From Rhodocyclaceae bacterium (lineage in GTDB: Bacteria; Pseudomonadota; Gammaproteobacteria; Burkholderiales; Rhodocyclaceae): a stretch of DNA of 64,000 nt. Position 1 is the stretch's first letter. Every line of letters starts with the position of its first letter. The notes under the pieces are model-generated. The model had not been told where the DNA came from. It worked only from the letters and a program-made list of their open reading frames with translations, and did no database searches. The DNA is taken from the NCBI GenBank assembly GCA_018261935.1, contig JAGTRP010000008.1:62001-126000 (forward strand), in the 5' to 3' direction. The position numbers and the translations under genes are program-made. Shown here piece after piece: positions 42,569 through 51,496 of the stretch.

Positions 42569-43606
42569 ATGTCTATGTATTATCCTCACGCCCACCCGCC
42601 CGCTGCCGCCGTCCCTCTGGCAGTGGCTCCGGGTGTTTTTTGGCTGCGTATGTCTCTTCCTTTCCAACTCGATCATATCAACCTGTGGCTCCTTCGGGAT
42701 GGCGACGGCTGGGCGATCATCGATACCGGCTTTCCCAACGATGAGGCGCGAGGAATCTGGGAACGGGTTCTGGCCGACCTGGAAGGGCCGGTTACCAAGC
42801 TGGTGGTGACCCATTTCCACCCCGACCACCTGGGGCTGGCCACCTGGCTCATGGAGAGGACAGGCGCGCCGCTCTACATGACCACCGGCGAATTCCTCAC
42901 CGCCCATGCGGTGTGGAACGAAATCGGCGGCCACGGAGCCCGGTTCATGGTGGAGCAGTTCAGGCAGCACGGACTGCAGCAGGACTACCTGAGCAAATAC
43001 GAGAAGCGCGGTTCGGGCTACCGTCAGGCGGTTCCCGCGCTGCCCGAGCATTACCATCGCCTCATGGCGGGTGACGAATTGCAGATTGACGGCCGCGGCT
43101 GGCGCATCCTGATCGGCCACGGCCATTCTCCGGAACATGCCGCGCTTTACTGTCAGGAACTCGGCGTGTTAATTTCTGGAGACATGCTCTTGCCCAAAAT
43201 TTCCACCAATATCAGTGTCTTCGCAGCGACCCCCGATGCCGATGTTCTAGGCTGGTATCTCGATTCGCTGAGCGAAATGGCCGACGCAATCCCTGGCCAG
43301 ACCCTGATATTGCCCTCCCATGGTTTGCCCTTCACCGGGGTGCAAGCCAGAGTGGAGGGTTTGCGTGCGCACCATGCAGACCGGCTGCGCGCGCTGGAGG
43401 AGGTGTGCGAAGCGCCGCAGAGCGCTGCAGGGGTCCTGGGGACCTTGTTTCCGCGGGCCCTCGATACCCATCAGATGATGTTCGCCATGGGCGAAGCCAT
43501 CGCCCATTTGAACCATCTCGAAAAAGCCGGCAGGTTGTCGAGAATCTTCGGCGCCGACGGCGTGATCCGCTTCATGCGGACAATTAACCCAACGGCTGTA
43601 CACTGA
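42569..43606 (+). CDS. MBL-fold metallo-hydrolase upstream of phaC
   Basis: 345 residues of the metallo-beta-lactamase fold. THFHPDHLG (about 82-90) supplies the HxHxDH ligands, with IGHGHSPEH, LISGDMLLP and LPSHGLPF giving the remaining ligands. The C-terminal 100 residues are helical. It lies 15 bases before the PHA synthase gene on the same strand, so cotranscription is likely. The substrate is unknown. It is divergent from liuR. Confidence 0.87.
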   Translation: MSMYYPHAHPPAAAVPLAVAPGVFWLRMSLPFQLDHINLWLLRDGDGWAIIDTGFPNDEARGIWERVLADLEGPVTKLVVTHFHPDHLGLATWLMERTGAPLYMTTGEFLTAHAVWNEIGGHGARFMVEQFRQHGLQQDYLSKYEKRGSGYRQAVPALPEHYHRLMAGDELQIDGRGWRILIGHGHSPEHAALYCQELGVLISGDMLLPKISTNISVFAATPDADVLGWYLDSLSEMADAIPGQTLILPSHGLPFTGVQARVEGLRAHHADRLRALEEVCEAPQSAAGVLGTLFPRALDTHQMMFAMGEAIAHLNHLEKAGRLSRIFGADGVIRFMRTINPTAVH

Positions 43607-43621
43607 CAGAGGGAGTTTGAA

Positions 43622-45457
43622 ATGTCGCAGCAAATCGAGGAGCAGCACATCAACCTGCCGAATCCCGCCGAGATGGCCAAGACCTACGCCGAGGTGTCGC
43701 AACGGGCTTCGCGCCTGATCACCCACTTCATGGAGAAGCATGCCAAGAACGGCATTGCCACTCCGGCCGATGAGCTGGGTGTCGCCAAGGCCTTCATGGA
43801 TCTGTCGTCCCGCTTGCTGGCCAATCCCTACAAGCTGGCCCAGACCCAGATGAACATGATGTGGGATTACTTCTCCCTGTGGCAGCACAGCATGATGAAG
43901 ATGATGGGCGTGCCGGTGGAAAACCCGGTAGCTGCCCCGAAGAAGGGTGACAACCGCTTCAAGGATGAGGACTGGGAACAGCATTTCCTGTTCGACTTCA
44001 TGAAGCAGTCCTACCTCATCGCCGCCCGGCACATCCACGACACCGTCAGCACCGCCGAAGGCCTGGACGACGCCACCCAGCAGAAGGTCAATTTCTTCAC
44101 CCGCCAGTATATCGACGCCCTGTCGCCGTCCAACTTCGCCCTCACCAATCCGGAAGTGTTCCGGGAGACGGTGAAGAGCCACGGCCAGAATCTCATTAAG
44201 GGCCTCAACAACCTGCTCCACGACGTGGAGTCCGGAGACGGCAAGCTGCGTATCCGCATGACCGACACCTCCGCCTTCGAGATGGGCCGGAATGTCGCGA
44301 CCACGCCGGGCAAGGTCGTCTTCCAGAACGACCTCTTCCAGCTCATCCAGTACGAGCCGACCACGCCGCAGCAGAACAAGCGGCCCTTCCTCATCGTGCC
44401 GCCCTGGATCAACAAGTACTACATCCTCGACCTGCGGGAGAAGAATTCCTTCGTCAAGTGGGCCACCGATCAGGGCCACACCACCTTCATCATGTCCTGG
44501 GTGAACCCGGACGAGAAGATGGCCCGGAAGACCTTCGAGGATTACCTGCTCACCGGCTCCCTGGAAGCCGTCAACCAGGTCTGCAAGCATACCGGCGAAG
44601 ACAGCGTGGACATCGCCGGCTACTGCCTGGGCGGCACCCTGCTCATGACGACTCTGGCCTACATGGCCGCCACCAAGGACAAGCGGGCGGCTTCCGCCAC
44701 CTTCTTCACCACCATGATCGACTTTTCCGAGCCGGGGGAACTGGGGGTCTTCATCGACGAGGACTCGGTCAGCGGCCTGGAAAAGAAGATGAACGAGCGC
44801 GGCTTCCTGGACGGCTCGGAAATGGCCAATACCTTCAACATGCTGCGGGCCAACGACCTCATTTGGTCCTTCGTGGTGAATAACTACCTGATGGGCAAGG
44901 ATCCCTTCCCCTTCGACCTCCTGTACTGGAACTCCGATTCCACCCGCATGCCGGCGGCCATGCACAGCTTCTACCTGCGCAACATGTACATGGGCAACAA
45001 GCTGAAGGACAAGGGCGGCATCACCCTGGCCGGGGTCAAGATCGATATCGCCAAGGTCAAGACGCCCTGCTACTTCATTTCCACCATCGAGGACCATATC
45101 GCGCCGTGGAAGAGCACCTACATGGGAGCTCGCCTGCCCTCCGGCCAGACCAAGTTCGTCCTCGGCGGCTCCGGCCACATTGCCGGCATCGTCAACCCGC
45201 CGGTGGCCAACAAGTACGGCTACTGGATCAATGACGCCACCGACGGCAAGCTGCCGGACAGCCCCGAGGACTTCCTGGCCGGGGCCGCCCAGCATGCCGG
45301 TTCCTGGTGGACCCACTGGCAGTCCTGGGTCACCAAGCTGCCCGGCGGCAGCGAGATGGTGGCGGCCCGCAAGCCGTCGGACGGCAACCTCAAGGTGATC
45401 GAGAATGCGCCGGGCACCTACGTCAAGTTCCGGCTCGACACGCAGAAAACCGCCTGA
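43622..45457 (+). CDS. phaC: Class I poly(3-hydroxyalkanoate) synthase
   Basis: 611 residues. The nucleophile Cys335 lies in the lipase-like box GYCLGG; the catalytic Asp is in EDHIAPW and the His in GGSGHIAGIVNPP. The N-terminal domain (about 1-200) is helical and less conserved. Class I enzymes polymerise short-chain hydroxyacyl-CoA such as 3-hydroxybutyryl-CoA into storage granules. No phaA, phaB or phasin gene adjoins it, and a strong terminator follows directly. A GAGGGAG ribosome site precedes the ATG. Confidence 0.96.
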   Translation: MSQQIEEQHINLPNPAEMAKTYAEVSQRASRLITHFMEKHAKNGIATPADELGVAKAFMDLSSRLLANPYKLAQTQMNMMWDYFSLWQHSMMKMMGVPVENPVAAPKKGDNRFKDEDWEQHFLFDFMKQSYLIAARHIHDTVSTAEGLDDATQQKVNFFTRQYIDALSPSNFALTNPEVFRETVKSHGQNLIKGLNNLLHDVESGDGKLRIRMTDTSAFEMGRNVATTPGKVVFQNDLFQLIQYEPTTPQQNKRPFLIVPPWINKYYILDLREKNSFVKWATDQGHTTFIMSWVNPDEKMARKTFEDYLLTGSLEAVNQVCKHTGEDSVDIAGYCLGGTLLMTTLAYMAATKDKRAASATFFTTMIDFSEPGELGVFIDEDSVSGLEKKMNERGFLDGSEMANTFNMLRANDLIWSFVVNNYLMGKDPFPFDLLYWNSDSTRMPAAMHSFYLRNMYMGNKLKDKGGITLAGVKIDIAKVKTPCYFISTIEDHIAPWKSTYMGARLPSGQTKFVLGGSGHIAGIVNPPVANKYGYWINDATDGKLPDSPEDFLAGAAQHAGSWWTHWQSWVTKLPGGSEMVAARKPSDGNLKVIENAPGTYVKFRLDTQKTA

Positions 45458-45478
45458 GCCGCTGATGACCGGAAGATT

Positions 45479-45507
45479 ACGGGGAGCTGATGCTCCCCGT
45501 TTTTATT
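45479..45507 (+). terminator. Rho-independent terminator after phaC
   Basis: A nine-base-pair stem, ACGGGGAGC/GCTCCCCGT, with a TGAT loop is followed by TTTTATT, about 20 bases after the phaC stop. It is a strong canonical terminator that closes the MBL-phaC unit. Confidence 0.92.
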
Positions 45508-45613
45508 GGCGCGTCGAACTGTGCCCGGTGAAGATGGTCACAAAAATGAAGCGAGTTTTTTTCTTCTCCGGCACACGGCATCAGGAACCGGGTCGGTACA
45601 AAGGAGATGCGCC

Positions 45614-45967
45614 ATGATCGAGTCCCCCGTTGTAAGCATTCGCATCCCGGCCTTGATGCGGGTCTATGCCAAGGGTGCCGAGGAAGTCACGGTCAGCGGC
45701 GACACCGTCGCCGAGGCGCTGGAGGCGCTGGGGCATGAAGATCCCGCTCTCCTGGAGCGACTGATGGAGCCGGAGGGCGGATTGCGCCCCTATATCCACA
45801 TCTATCTGCGGGGCATCAATATCCTGACCCTGGGCGGGCTGGATACCGCCCTGAGTTCGGAAGACGTGCTCACGGTCATTTCCATGAACATCGAGGAGAT
45901 GGCCGAGTTGGCCGCCTCCGCCAACAGCGCTAGGGACGTTGGAAAGGCAGCAGGGCGGGCACTTTAG
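45614..45967 (+). CDS. MoaD/ThiS-like ubiquitin-fold protein lacking the C-terminal diglycine
   Basis: 117 residues with a beta-grasp core typical of MoaD/ThiS proteins: VSIRIPALMRVYAKG opening, DTVAEALEAL, and the LRPYIHIYLRGINILTLGGLDT segment. The expected Gly-Gly end is missing; the chain continues past VLTVIS for about 25 residues and ends GRAL. It therefore cannot be thiocarboxylated in the usual way as written. The ATG has AAGGAG eight bases upstream. The 3' end overlaps the convergent ubiT gene by 38 bases. I see no frame change that would restore the motif. Confidence 0.75.
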   Translation: MIESPVVSIRIPALMRVYAKGAEEVTVSGDTVAEALEALGHEDPALLERLMEPEGGLRPYIHIYLRGINILTLGGLDTALSSEDVLTVISMNIEEMAELAASANSARDVGKAAGRAL

Positions 45968-46385
45968 GCCAGTCAATGGCGTCGAGCATGTTCTTGACCA
46001 CCAGGCCGAGTTCCGTATCGCCCTCGATGGACAGTTCCCGGTTGAAGAAGAGCGTGTCCGGATCCTCCTGCCGGGCCAGCAGCTGCAGATAGGCCGAGAG
46101 GTTGGCGGCGAAAGCCAGGTCCGGGGTGCGATCGGAGCGGAAAACCGGCCGGAAGAGCCCGCCGTAATAGGTGAAGGAGGCTTCGCCGCCGGTATCATTG
46201 ACCCGGATCCGGAAGAGCTTCCCGTCGAGGGCCGAAAGGGAGTCTTCCGGCAGCAGCTTCATCTTGAGTGCGGCATTGAGGCCAGTCACCAGCACCAGGG
46301 CGTGGGGCCATTGGGGCAGTCTGGCGCCGATGTGGGCGATGAATCCCGGTAGCTGGAAACGGGGAATGGTGAAGCCCTGGCTCAT
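45930..46385 (-). CDS. ubiT: Oxygen-independent ubiquinone biosynthesis protein UbiT (SCP2 domain)
   Basis: 151 residues with an SCP2 lipid-binding domain (about 30-145). This YhbT-type protein is the anaerobic counterpart of UbiJ and binds ubiquinone precursors. Visible are [24 protein letters not shown], split by the conserved LDGK, and [20 protein letters not shown], the family core. It overlaps ubiV by four bases and lies in the order ubiU-ubiV-ubiT, as expected for the O2-independent hydroxylation module. Confidence 0.9.
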   Translation of the reverse strand: MSQGFTIPRFQLPGFIAHIGARLPQWPHALVLVTGLNAALKMKLLPEDSLSALDGKLFRIRVNDTGGEASFTYYGGLFRPVFRSDRTPDLAFAANLSAYLQLLARQEDPDTLFFNRELSIEGDTELGLVVKNMLDAIDWPKVPALLPFQRP

Positions 46386-47305
46386 ACTTTCTCTCCCAAG
46401 CGGGTCAATGCAGCGTTGTGGCGTTGGACGATGCCGGCGTCACCGAACCAGTAGCCGTCCACCAGGCCGTTGCCGTTCCATTCCTGCGCCGCGGCACTTG
46501 CTGCGTCTCCCCGGCGGGCCCGGTCGAAGGCGGCGATGATTTCCGCCGTATATCTGGGCTGGGGGCTGACGCGGATGGCATCGATGCCCATTTCCGCCAT
46601 GGCCGGCACTTCGTGCAGCAGGTTGTAGCTCTGGGCCGACATGGTCTGGATGCCGTTGATGGTGAGGAAGGGCTGGCCTTCCCGGGTCTTCAGGTCCATC
46701 CCCTCCGGGTGGTCCAGGCACTTGAACTGGCAGTCGTCCTTGTTCAGGTTGTAGTGCCGGGCGGTGAAGCAGCGGGCCGAGAAGGCGAGGGGGATCTTGC
46801 CGAAGACGAACACCTCGGTCTCCATGCCGGCGGGGCGGCTCTGGTGCAGGGTTTCCACCAGATGGCGGGTGGCCTCCAGGGGCGGCACCCAGCGCTTCAG
46901 TCCGTAGCGGGCATAGGTGGCCAGGGTGGCTTCGTTGTAGATGTTGAGGTGGGGGCCGGCGACAAAGGGCTTGCCCTGCGCCAGGTTCACCGCGCCGAGG
47001 TCGTTGGCCTCGATCATGCAGCCGGGAATGTCGGACAGCTCGTCCATGAGGCGGCGCATGGCCTTGAGGTCGCTTTCTGATTCGAGCAGGGCCTGGGCGG
47101 AGACCACCACCTCCTTGCCGGCTTCGGCCAGGTCCCGGGCCAGGCCGATCCAGTCGGCGGTGCGCAGCTGCTGGCGGCGGGAACAGACCACCTCGCCGAC
47201 ATAGATGATGTCGATGGCCGGGTTCTGGGCCATTTCGGCATAGAACTCGAGGACTTCCTGTTTGGGCCAGAAATAGAGGAGGGGGCCGAGGGCGAGCTTC
47301 ATCAT
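46382..47305 (-). CDS. ubiV: Oxygen-independent ubiquinone hydroxylase subunit UbiV
   Basis: 307 residues of the U32 peptidase-like family. Cysteines 41, 179, 192 and 196 have the same spacing as the four [4Fe-4S] ligands of E. coli UbiV (C39, C180, C193, C197). With UbiU it hydroxylates ubiquinone precursors anaerobically using prephenate as oxygen donor in E. coli. One base separates it from ubiU. Older labels of collagenase or protease are misleading. Confidence 0.93.
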   Translation of the reverse strand: MMKLALGPLLYFWPKQEVLEFYAEMAQNPAIDIIYVGEVVCSRRQQLRTADWIGLARDLAEAGKEVVVSAQALLESESDLKAMRRLMDELSDIPGCMIEANDLGAVNLAQGKPFVAGPHLNIYNEATLATYARYGLKRWVPPLEATRHLVETLHQSRPAGMETEVFVFGKIPLAFSARCFTARHYNLNKDDCQFKCLDHPEGMDLKTREGQPFLTINGIQTMSAQSYNLLHEVPAMAEMGIDAIRVSPQPRYTAEIIAAFDRARRGDAASAAAQEWNGNGLVDGYWFGDAGIVQRHNAALTRLGEKV

Positions 47306-47306
47306 T

Positions 47307-48314
47307 TTATCTCCAGGGCCGGTTGTAGGCGCCCAGGGTCGCCTGGTTGCCTTCCGAAACCTTGGCCAGCTCGGCTTGCCAGTTGGGCTTCACGTGGTAG
47401 CGTTCCTTGTCGTTGGCAAGCGCCGAGAGGGCGGCCCGCAAGGTGCGGGTGACCTGGGTCACGTAGGCCGGGCTTCTCTGCCTGCCTTCCACCTTGATGG
47501 CCCGCACGCCGATCTTCACGATCTCCGGCAGGATGGCGAGGACGTTGAGGCTGGTGGGCTCTTCCAGGGCGTAATACATTTCCCCCTGGACCTCGAAACG
47601 GCCCTTGCACAAGGTCGGATAGCCGGCTGGCTCGGCATCGCCGAAGCGGTCGATGAGGATGCCGTTGAGGCGGGTCTCCATGGCCCCGGGCTGCTTGTCC
47701 CACTTGACGTACTTGGCCGGCGAACAGGCCCCGACGGTGTTGGGGGATTCGCCGCAGGCGTAGGAGGAAAGCCAGCACCGCCCCTCGTTCATGACGCATA
47801 GGCTGCCGAAGCCGAAAACCTCGATTTCCACCGGGGTGTTCTTGATGACGTGCTCCACCTGGGCCAGGGTCAGCACCCGGGGCAGCACCGCCCGGCGCAC
47901 GCCGAATTCCCGGTGGGCGAAATTGATGGCCTCGTAGCTGGTGGCCGATCCCTGCACGGACAAGTGCAGGCGCTGGTTCGGGTGGCGCCGGCTGGCATAG
48001 TCCAGAAGCCCGATGTCGGCGAGGATGATGGCGTCCACCCCGAGATCGGCGGCCCCGTCCACTGCCCGCTGCCAGTCCGCGACCCGGCCGGCCTGGGGAA
48101 AGGTATTGATGGCGAGCAGCACTTCGCAACCCTTGCCATGGGCGTAGCGGATGCCCTCGGCCATGGTCTTGGGGTCGAAGTTGAGGCCGGCGAAGTTGCG
48201 GGCGTTGGTATCGTTCTTGAAACCGAGATAGACGGCGTCGGCGCCGTTGTCGACCGCGGCCTTCAGCGCCGGCAGGCTGCCGGCGGGGCAGACGAGATCG
48301 GGCAGAGCGTTCAT
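47307..48314 (-). CDS. ubiU: Oxygen-independent ubiquinone hydroxylase subunit UbiU
   Basis: 335 residues, U32 family. Cys173, 180, 197 and 236 match the spacing of the E. coli UbiU iron-sulfur ligands (169, 176, 193, 232) exactly. The N-terminal [21 protein letters not shown] barrel segment is typical. ATG at 48314 gives the conserved N-terminus; longer frames cover the promoter. It is the first gene of ubiUVT and has an FNR/ANR-type promoter upstream, fitting a role without oxygen. Confidence 0.94.
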   Translation of the reverse strand: MNALPDLVCPAGSLPALKAAVDNGADAVYLGFKNDTNARNFAGLNFDPKTMAEGIRYAHGKGCEVLLAINTFPQAGRVADWQRAVDGAADLGVDAIILADIGLLDYASRRHPNQRLHLSVQGSATSYEAINFAHREFGVRRAVLPRVLTLAQVEHVIKNTPVEIEVFGFGSLCVMNEGRCWLSSYACGESPNTVGACSPAKYVKWDKQPGAMETRLNGILIDRFGDAEPAGYPTLCKGRFEVQGEMYYALEEPTSLNVLAILPEIVKIGVRAIKVEGRQRSPAYVTQVTRTLRAALSALANDKERYHVKPNWQAELAKVSEGNQATLGAYNRPWR

Positions 48315-48342
48315 GGGCACAATTCTCGAAGATGAGGGGCGC

Positions 48343-48383
48343 AGTATAGCGACGGTGCCATGGCCGCCATTGATCCTGGTCAA
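48343..48383 (-). promoter_or_regulatory. FNR/ANR-dependent promoter of ubiUVT
   Basis: TTGAC-CAGG-ATCAA on the minus strand (48383-48370) matches the FNR/ANR box TTGAT-N4-ATCAA at nine of ten fixed positions. A TATACT -10 element lies at 48348-48343. The centre-to-centre distance is about 31 bases, placing the box near -41.5 of the predicted start (about 48336), the class II activator position. Translation starts about 22 bases further on. Confidence 0.72.
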
Positions 48384-48472
48384 ACCGGCCATCCGGCATG
48401 AATAGTCTGGGTGCATTACGGTATGATGGCTTCGAACTTCCCTGTTCCCGCAATCCAAAGGAAAGGCGATAG

Positions 48473-49369
48473 ATGCCGCAAGAGCGAGTCCTGGTCGTCG
48501 ATGACGAAAAACTGAATCTGCTCGTTATCGACCGCTTCCTCAAGCAGGAGGCCCTTGATCTCGACCTCCAAACCGACCCTCTGGCGGCCTGGGGCAGGCT
48601 GCAGGATCCCGGCAGCGATTACGCCCTCGTGATCCTCGACCGCATGATGCCCGGCCTGGGCGGCCTGGAATTGCTACGCTGCATGAAACGAGAGGCGCGC
48701 TTTGCCGATGTCCCGGTCATCATGCAGACGGCGGCCTCGTCGCCGGACCAGGTGCGGGAAGGCCTGGAAGCCGGCGCCTATTACTACCTGACCAAGCCCT
48801 ACGAGCCCGAAGCGCTCATCTCCATTGTCCGGGGGGCCCTGGAGGACCGCCACGGCCGTCAGCAGCTACGCCGTCGCGTCGCTCGACTGGAGGAGACGCA
48901 GAAGCTCGTCACCACGGTCGAATACCGTTTCGTCACCCTCGACGATATCGGCAAGCTGGTGCCGGTGCTGGCTGGCCTCTGCCCCGCCCCGGAAAGGGTC
49001 GCTCCGGGGCTGTCGGACCTCATGGTGAATGCGGTGGAGCATGGCAACCTGGGTGTGAGCTACAAGGAAAAGGCGCTGCTCAAATGGGAAGGTGACTGGG
49101 AGGGGGAAATCGAGCGCCGTCTCGCCCTGCCGCAATTCCAGGGCCGTTACGGCACCGTGCGCTGCGACCGGCAGGCCGACCGGGTGGTTTTCACCATCAA
49201 CGACCAGGGGGACGGCTTCGACTGGAGCAAATACCTCCATTTCGATCCCGCACGGGCCTTCGATCCCAACGGCCGCGGCATTGCCATGGCGAAGATGATG
49301 AGTTTTACCAGCCTCGAATACCGGGGCAAGGGCAACGAGGTGGTGGCGACCGTCGCCCTCAGCGGGTAA
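48473..49369 (+). CDS. Response regulator fused to a GHKL ATPase (anti-sigma kinase-like) domain
   Basis: 298 residues. A receiver domain (about 5-120) has the acidic pair DD at 10-11, phospho-acceptor Asp56 (ILDRMMPG), the Thr of MQTAAS and Lys of LTKPYEP. After a short helix comes a HATPase_c domain with N-box LSDLMVNAVEHGN (about 183-195), NDQGDGFDW and GRGIAMAK, like RsbW-type serine kinases. No DNA-binding or histidine-kinase phosphoacceptor part exists. It is alone, convergent with rlpA (11-base overlap). Its partner is unknown. Confidence 0.85.
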   Translation: MPQERVLVVDDEKLNLLVIDRFLKQEALDLDLQTDPLAAWGRLQDPGSDYALVILDRMMPGLGGLELLRCMKREARFADVPVIMQTAASSPDQVREGLEAGAYYYLTKPYEPEALISIVRGALEDRHGRQQLRRRVARLEETQKLVTTVEYRFVTLDDIGKLVPVLAGLCPAPERVAPGLSDLMVNAVEHGNLGVSYKEKALLKWEGDWEGEIERRLALPQFQGRYGTVRCDRQADRVVFTINDQGDGFDWSKYLHFDPARAFDPNGRGIAMAKMMSFTSLEYRGKGNEVVATVALSG

Positions 49370-50384
49370 CCAGGGTGGGCTTGAAGCCCAGGGCCAGCCG
49401 AATCCTTTCGGCTACCTTGGCGGCATCGCTGCGGTTGGCGTAGGGACCGAGCTGGAGACGATGGATGCCGCTGCTGAGATTGATCTGCATGGGCTCGCTC
49501 AGCCAGTCCAGTTCCCGGGCCAGGTGATTGCGCAGATTCTCCGCATTGTCGGCATTGGAGAAGGCCCCCAGCTGCAGGTAGACCCCGTGCCCCAGGGCGG
49601 CCTCGGCGTTGGGTCCTGCCACGCCGGCATTCGGCAGCGGAGACTCTTCCAGGGCCAAGCGGCTGACCAGAGCCTCGATGTCCCCCCTTTCCGCCGATGA
49701 GGGCGGAGCGCTTGTCCGCGCGTAAGTCATCGCGCCGGACTCGTCAGGCACGATGGCCTCCACTTCCACCGCGCCGCTGCCGTTGGCGACCAGTCCGAGT
49801 TTCCAGGCGGCAGTATAGGAGAGATCGATGACCCGGTCGGCGTGGAAAGGTCCCCGGTCGGTCACCCGCACGATGACCGATTTCCCGTTCTGGACATTGG
49901 TCACCCGCACGTAGGAGGGAATCGCCAGGGTGGGGTGGGCAGCCGTCATGGCGAACATGTTGTAGGGCTCGCCGATGGAAGTCTTCTGGCCGTGGAACTT
50001 CCTGCCATACCAGCTGGCGATCCCCATGGCCTTGTAGGGGCGGATGGTGGCGTTGGGCACGTACTCGCGGCCCAGCACCACGTAAGGCTTGGTGGCCGGT
50101 TTGTGGATGGGCTCCCAGCGGGGCTCGGCGTCGGGAATGTCGGCGAGGTTCCCCGGGATGTCGTCGGCCGGTCCGTCGTCCTTGTAGAAGCCACCGCCCT
50201 TCTTGAGCACCACCTGCGGTTTCCTGGCCGGCGCCGTCGTCATCTTGGCGGGAGGGCGGGGCGTCTCCTCCGGCATCGGGAGCGGTTCGGAGGTCCGCGG
50301 CGGCTGTACGCCGCAGGCGCTAAGGCCCAGTGCTGCCGCCAGGATGAGCCAATGGCAGGCCTGGGGAGCCTCCCGCTCCCTCAT
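49359..50384 (-). CDS. rlpA: Septal ring lytic transglycosylase RlpA
   Basis: 341 residues. A lipoprotein signal with lipobox LSAC ends near residue 24. A Pro-rich linker leads to the double-psi beta-barrel (about 115-205) with GIASWYGRKFHGQKTSIGE, holding the catalytic Glu region, and VRVTDRGPFHADRVIDLS. A C-terminal SPOR domain (about 265-341) binds denuded peptidoglycan. The start ATG overlaps the rodA stop by four bases. It ends the mre/rod transcript. Confidence 0.94.
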   Translation of the reverse strand: MREREAPQACHWLILAAALGLSACGVQPPRTSEPLPMPEETPRPPAKMTTAPARKPQVVLKKGGGFYKDDGPADDIPGNLADIPDAEPRWEPIHKPATKPYVVLGREYVPNATIRPYKAMGIASWYGRKFHGQKTSIGEPYNMFAMTAAHPTLAIPSYVRVTNVQNGKSVIVRVTDRGPFHADRVIDLSYTAAWKLGLVANGSGAVEVEAIVPDESGAMTYARTSAPPSSAERGDIEALVSRLALEESPLPNAGVAGPNAEAALGHGVYLQLGAFSNADNAENLRNHLARELDWLSEPMQINLSSGIHRLQLGPYANRSDAAKVAERIRLALGFKPTLVTR

Positions 50385-51490
50385 TTCTTCACCAGCATCC
50401 GATGGGTATGGATGGACATCAGCATGCCGATGCCGATGAAAAGGGTGACCAGAGCGGTGCCGCCGTAACTGACGAAGGGCAGCGGCACGCCCACCACCGG
50501 CAGGATGCCGCTCACCATGCCCATGTTGATGAAGGCATAGGTGAAGAAGCCGAGGGTAATGGCGCCGGCGAGCAACCGGGTGAACAGGGTGGGGGCAGCG
50601 GCGGCGATCATCAGGCCGCGGCCGATGAGGAGGGTGTAGAGGAAGATCAGGAAACAGTTGCCGATGAGGCCCCACTCCTCGGAGAAGACCGCGAAAATGA
50701 AGTCGGTGTGCTTTTCCGGGATGAATTCCAGGTGGGTCTGGGTGCCGTTCAGGTAGCCCTTGCCCAGGAGGCCGCCGGAACCGATGGCGATGGTGGACTG
50801 GATGATGTGATAGCCGGCCCCCAGGGGATCGGAGGAGGGGTCGAGCAGGGTGAGGATGCGTTTCCGCTGGTAGTCGTGGAGAACGGTCCACACGAACGGG
50901 GCGGCGGCAGCGCCGGCTGCGCCCAGGCCGATGATGACCTTCCAGGGCAGGCCGGCGAAGAAAATGACGTAGAACCCGGCGGCGCCCACCAGGAGGGCGG
51001 TGCCGAGGTCCGGCTGCTTGGCGATGAGGGCGAAGGGGATCAGCAGGATGAGGGCTGCCACGATGTAATGCCGGAATTTCAGGGTGGCCTCGTACTTGTG
51101 GAAATACCAGGCCAGCATGAGGGGCATGGCGATCTTCATGATCTCCGAAGGCTGGATGCGGGTGAATCCCAGGGACAGCCAGCGCCGGGCGCCATTGACC
51201 TTGACCCCGAAGAGGAACACCCCGACCAGAAGAATCACGCCGAGGATGTAGAGGGGCACGGCGAAGCGCATCATCTTCTGGGGCGGCAGGCGGGACACCA
51301 GCCACATGCTGAAGAGGGCGATGCCCATGTTGAGGACCTGGGAAGCGGCCCGGTTATTGCCGTCGTAAGAGGCGGAAAAGACCGTCACCACGCCCACCGC
51401 CATGATGGCCAGGGTGATGAAGAGGAGGGGGGGGTCGATATAGGCGATGGATTGCTGCAACCAGCGCCGCAGGGAACCGACGATGTCCAT
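50381..51490 (-). CDS. rodA: Rod shape-determining peptidoglycan polymerase RodA
   Basis: 369 residues with about ten membrane helices, SEDS family. The NGARRWLSLGFTRIQPSEIMK segment (about 99-119), the long loop with EKHTDFIFAVFSEEWGL (about 277) and the C-terminal GVPLPFVSYGGTAL are diagnostic. RodA is the glycosyltransferase of the elongasome and pairs with PBP2, whose gene is six bases upstream. It overlaps rlpA. Confidence 0.97.
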   Translation of the reverse strand: MDIVGSLRRWLQQSIAYIDPPLLFITLAIMAVGVVTVFSASYDGNNRAASQVLNMGIALFSMWLVSRLPPQKMMRFAVPLYILGVILLVGVFLFGVKVNGARRWLSLGFTRIQPSEIMKIAMPLMLAWYFHKYEATLKFRHYIVAALILLIPFALIAKQPDLGTALLVGAAGFYVIFFAGLPWKVIIGLGAAGAAAAPFVWTVLHDYQRKRILTLLDPSSDPLGAGYHIIQSTIAIGSGGLLGKGYLNGTQTHLEFIPEKHTDFIFAVFSEEWGLIGNCFLIFLYTLLIGRGLMIAAAAPTLFTRLLAGAITLGFFTYAFINMGMVSGILPVVGVPLPFVSYGGTALVTLFIGIGMLMSIHTHRMLVKK

Positions 51491-51496
51491 GGGCCC

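Noticed and set aside
43247-45316. 689-residue minus-strand frame opposite phaC
   Set aside because: Antisense to an unmistakable PHA synthase; no supported domain.
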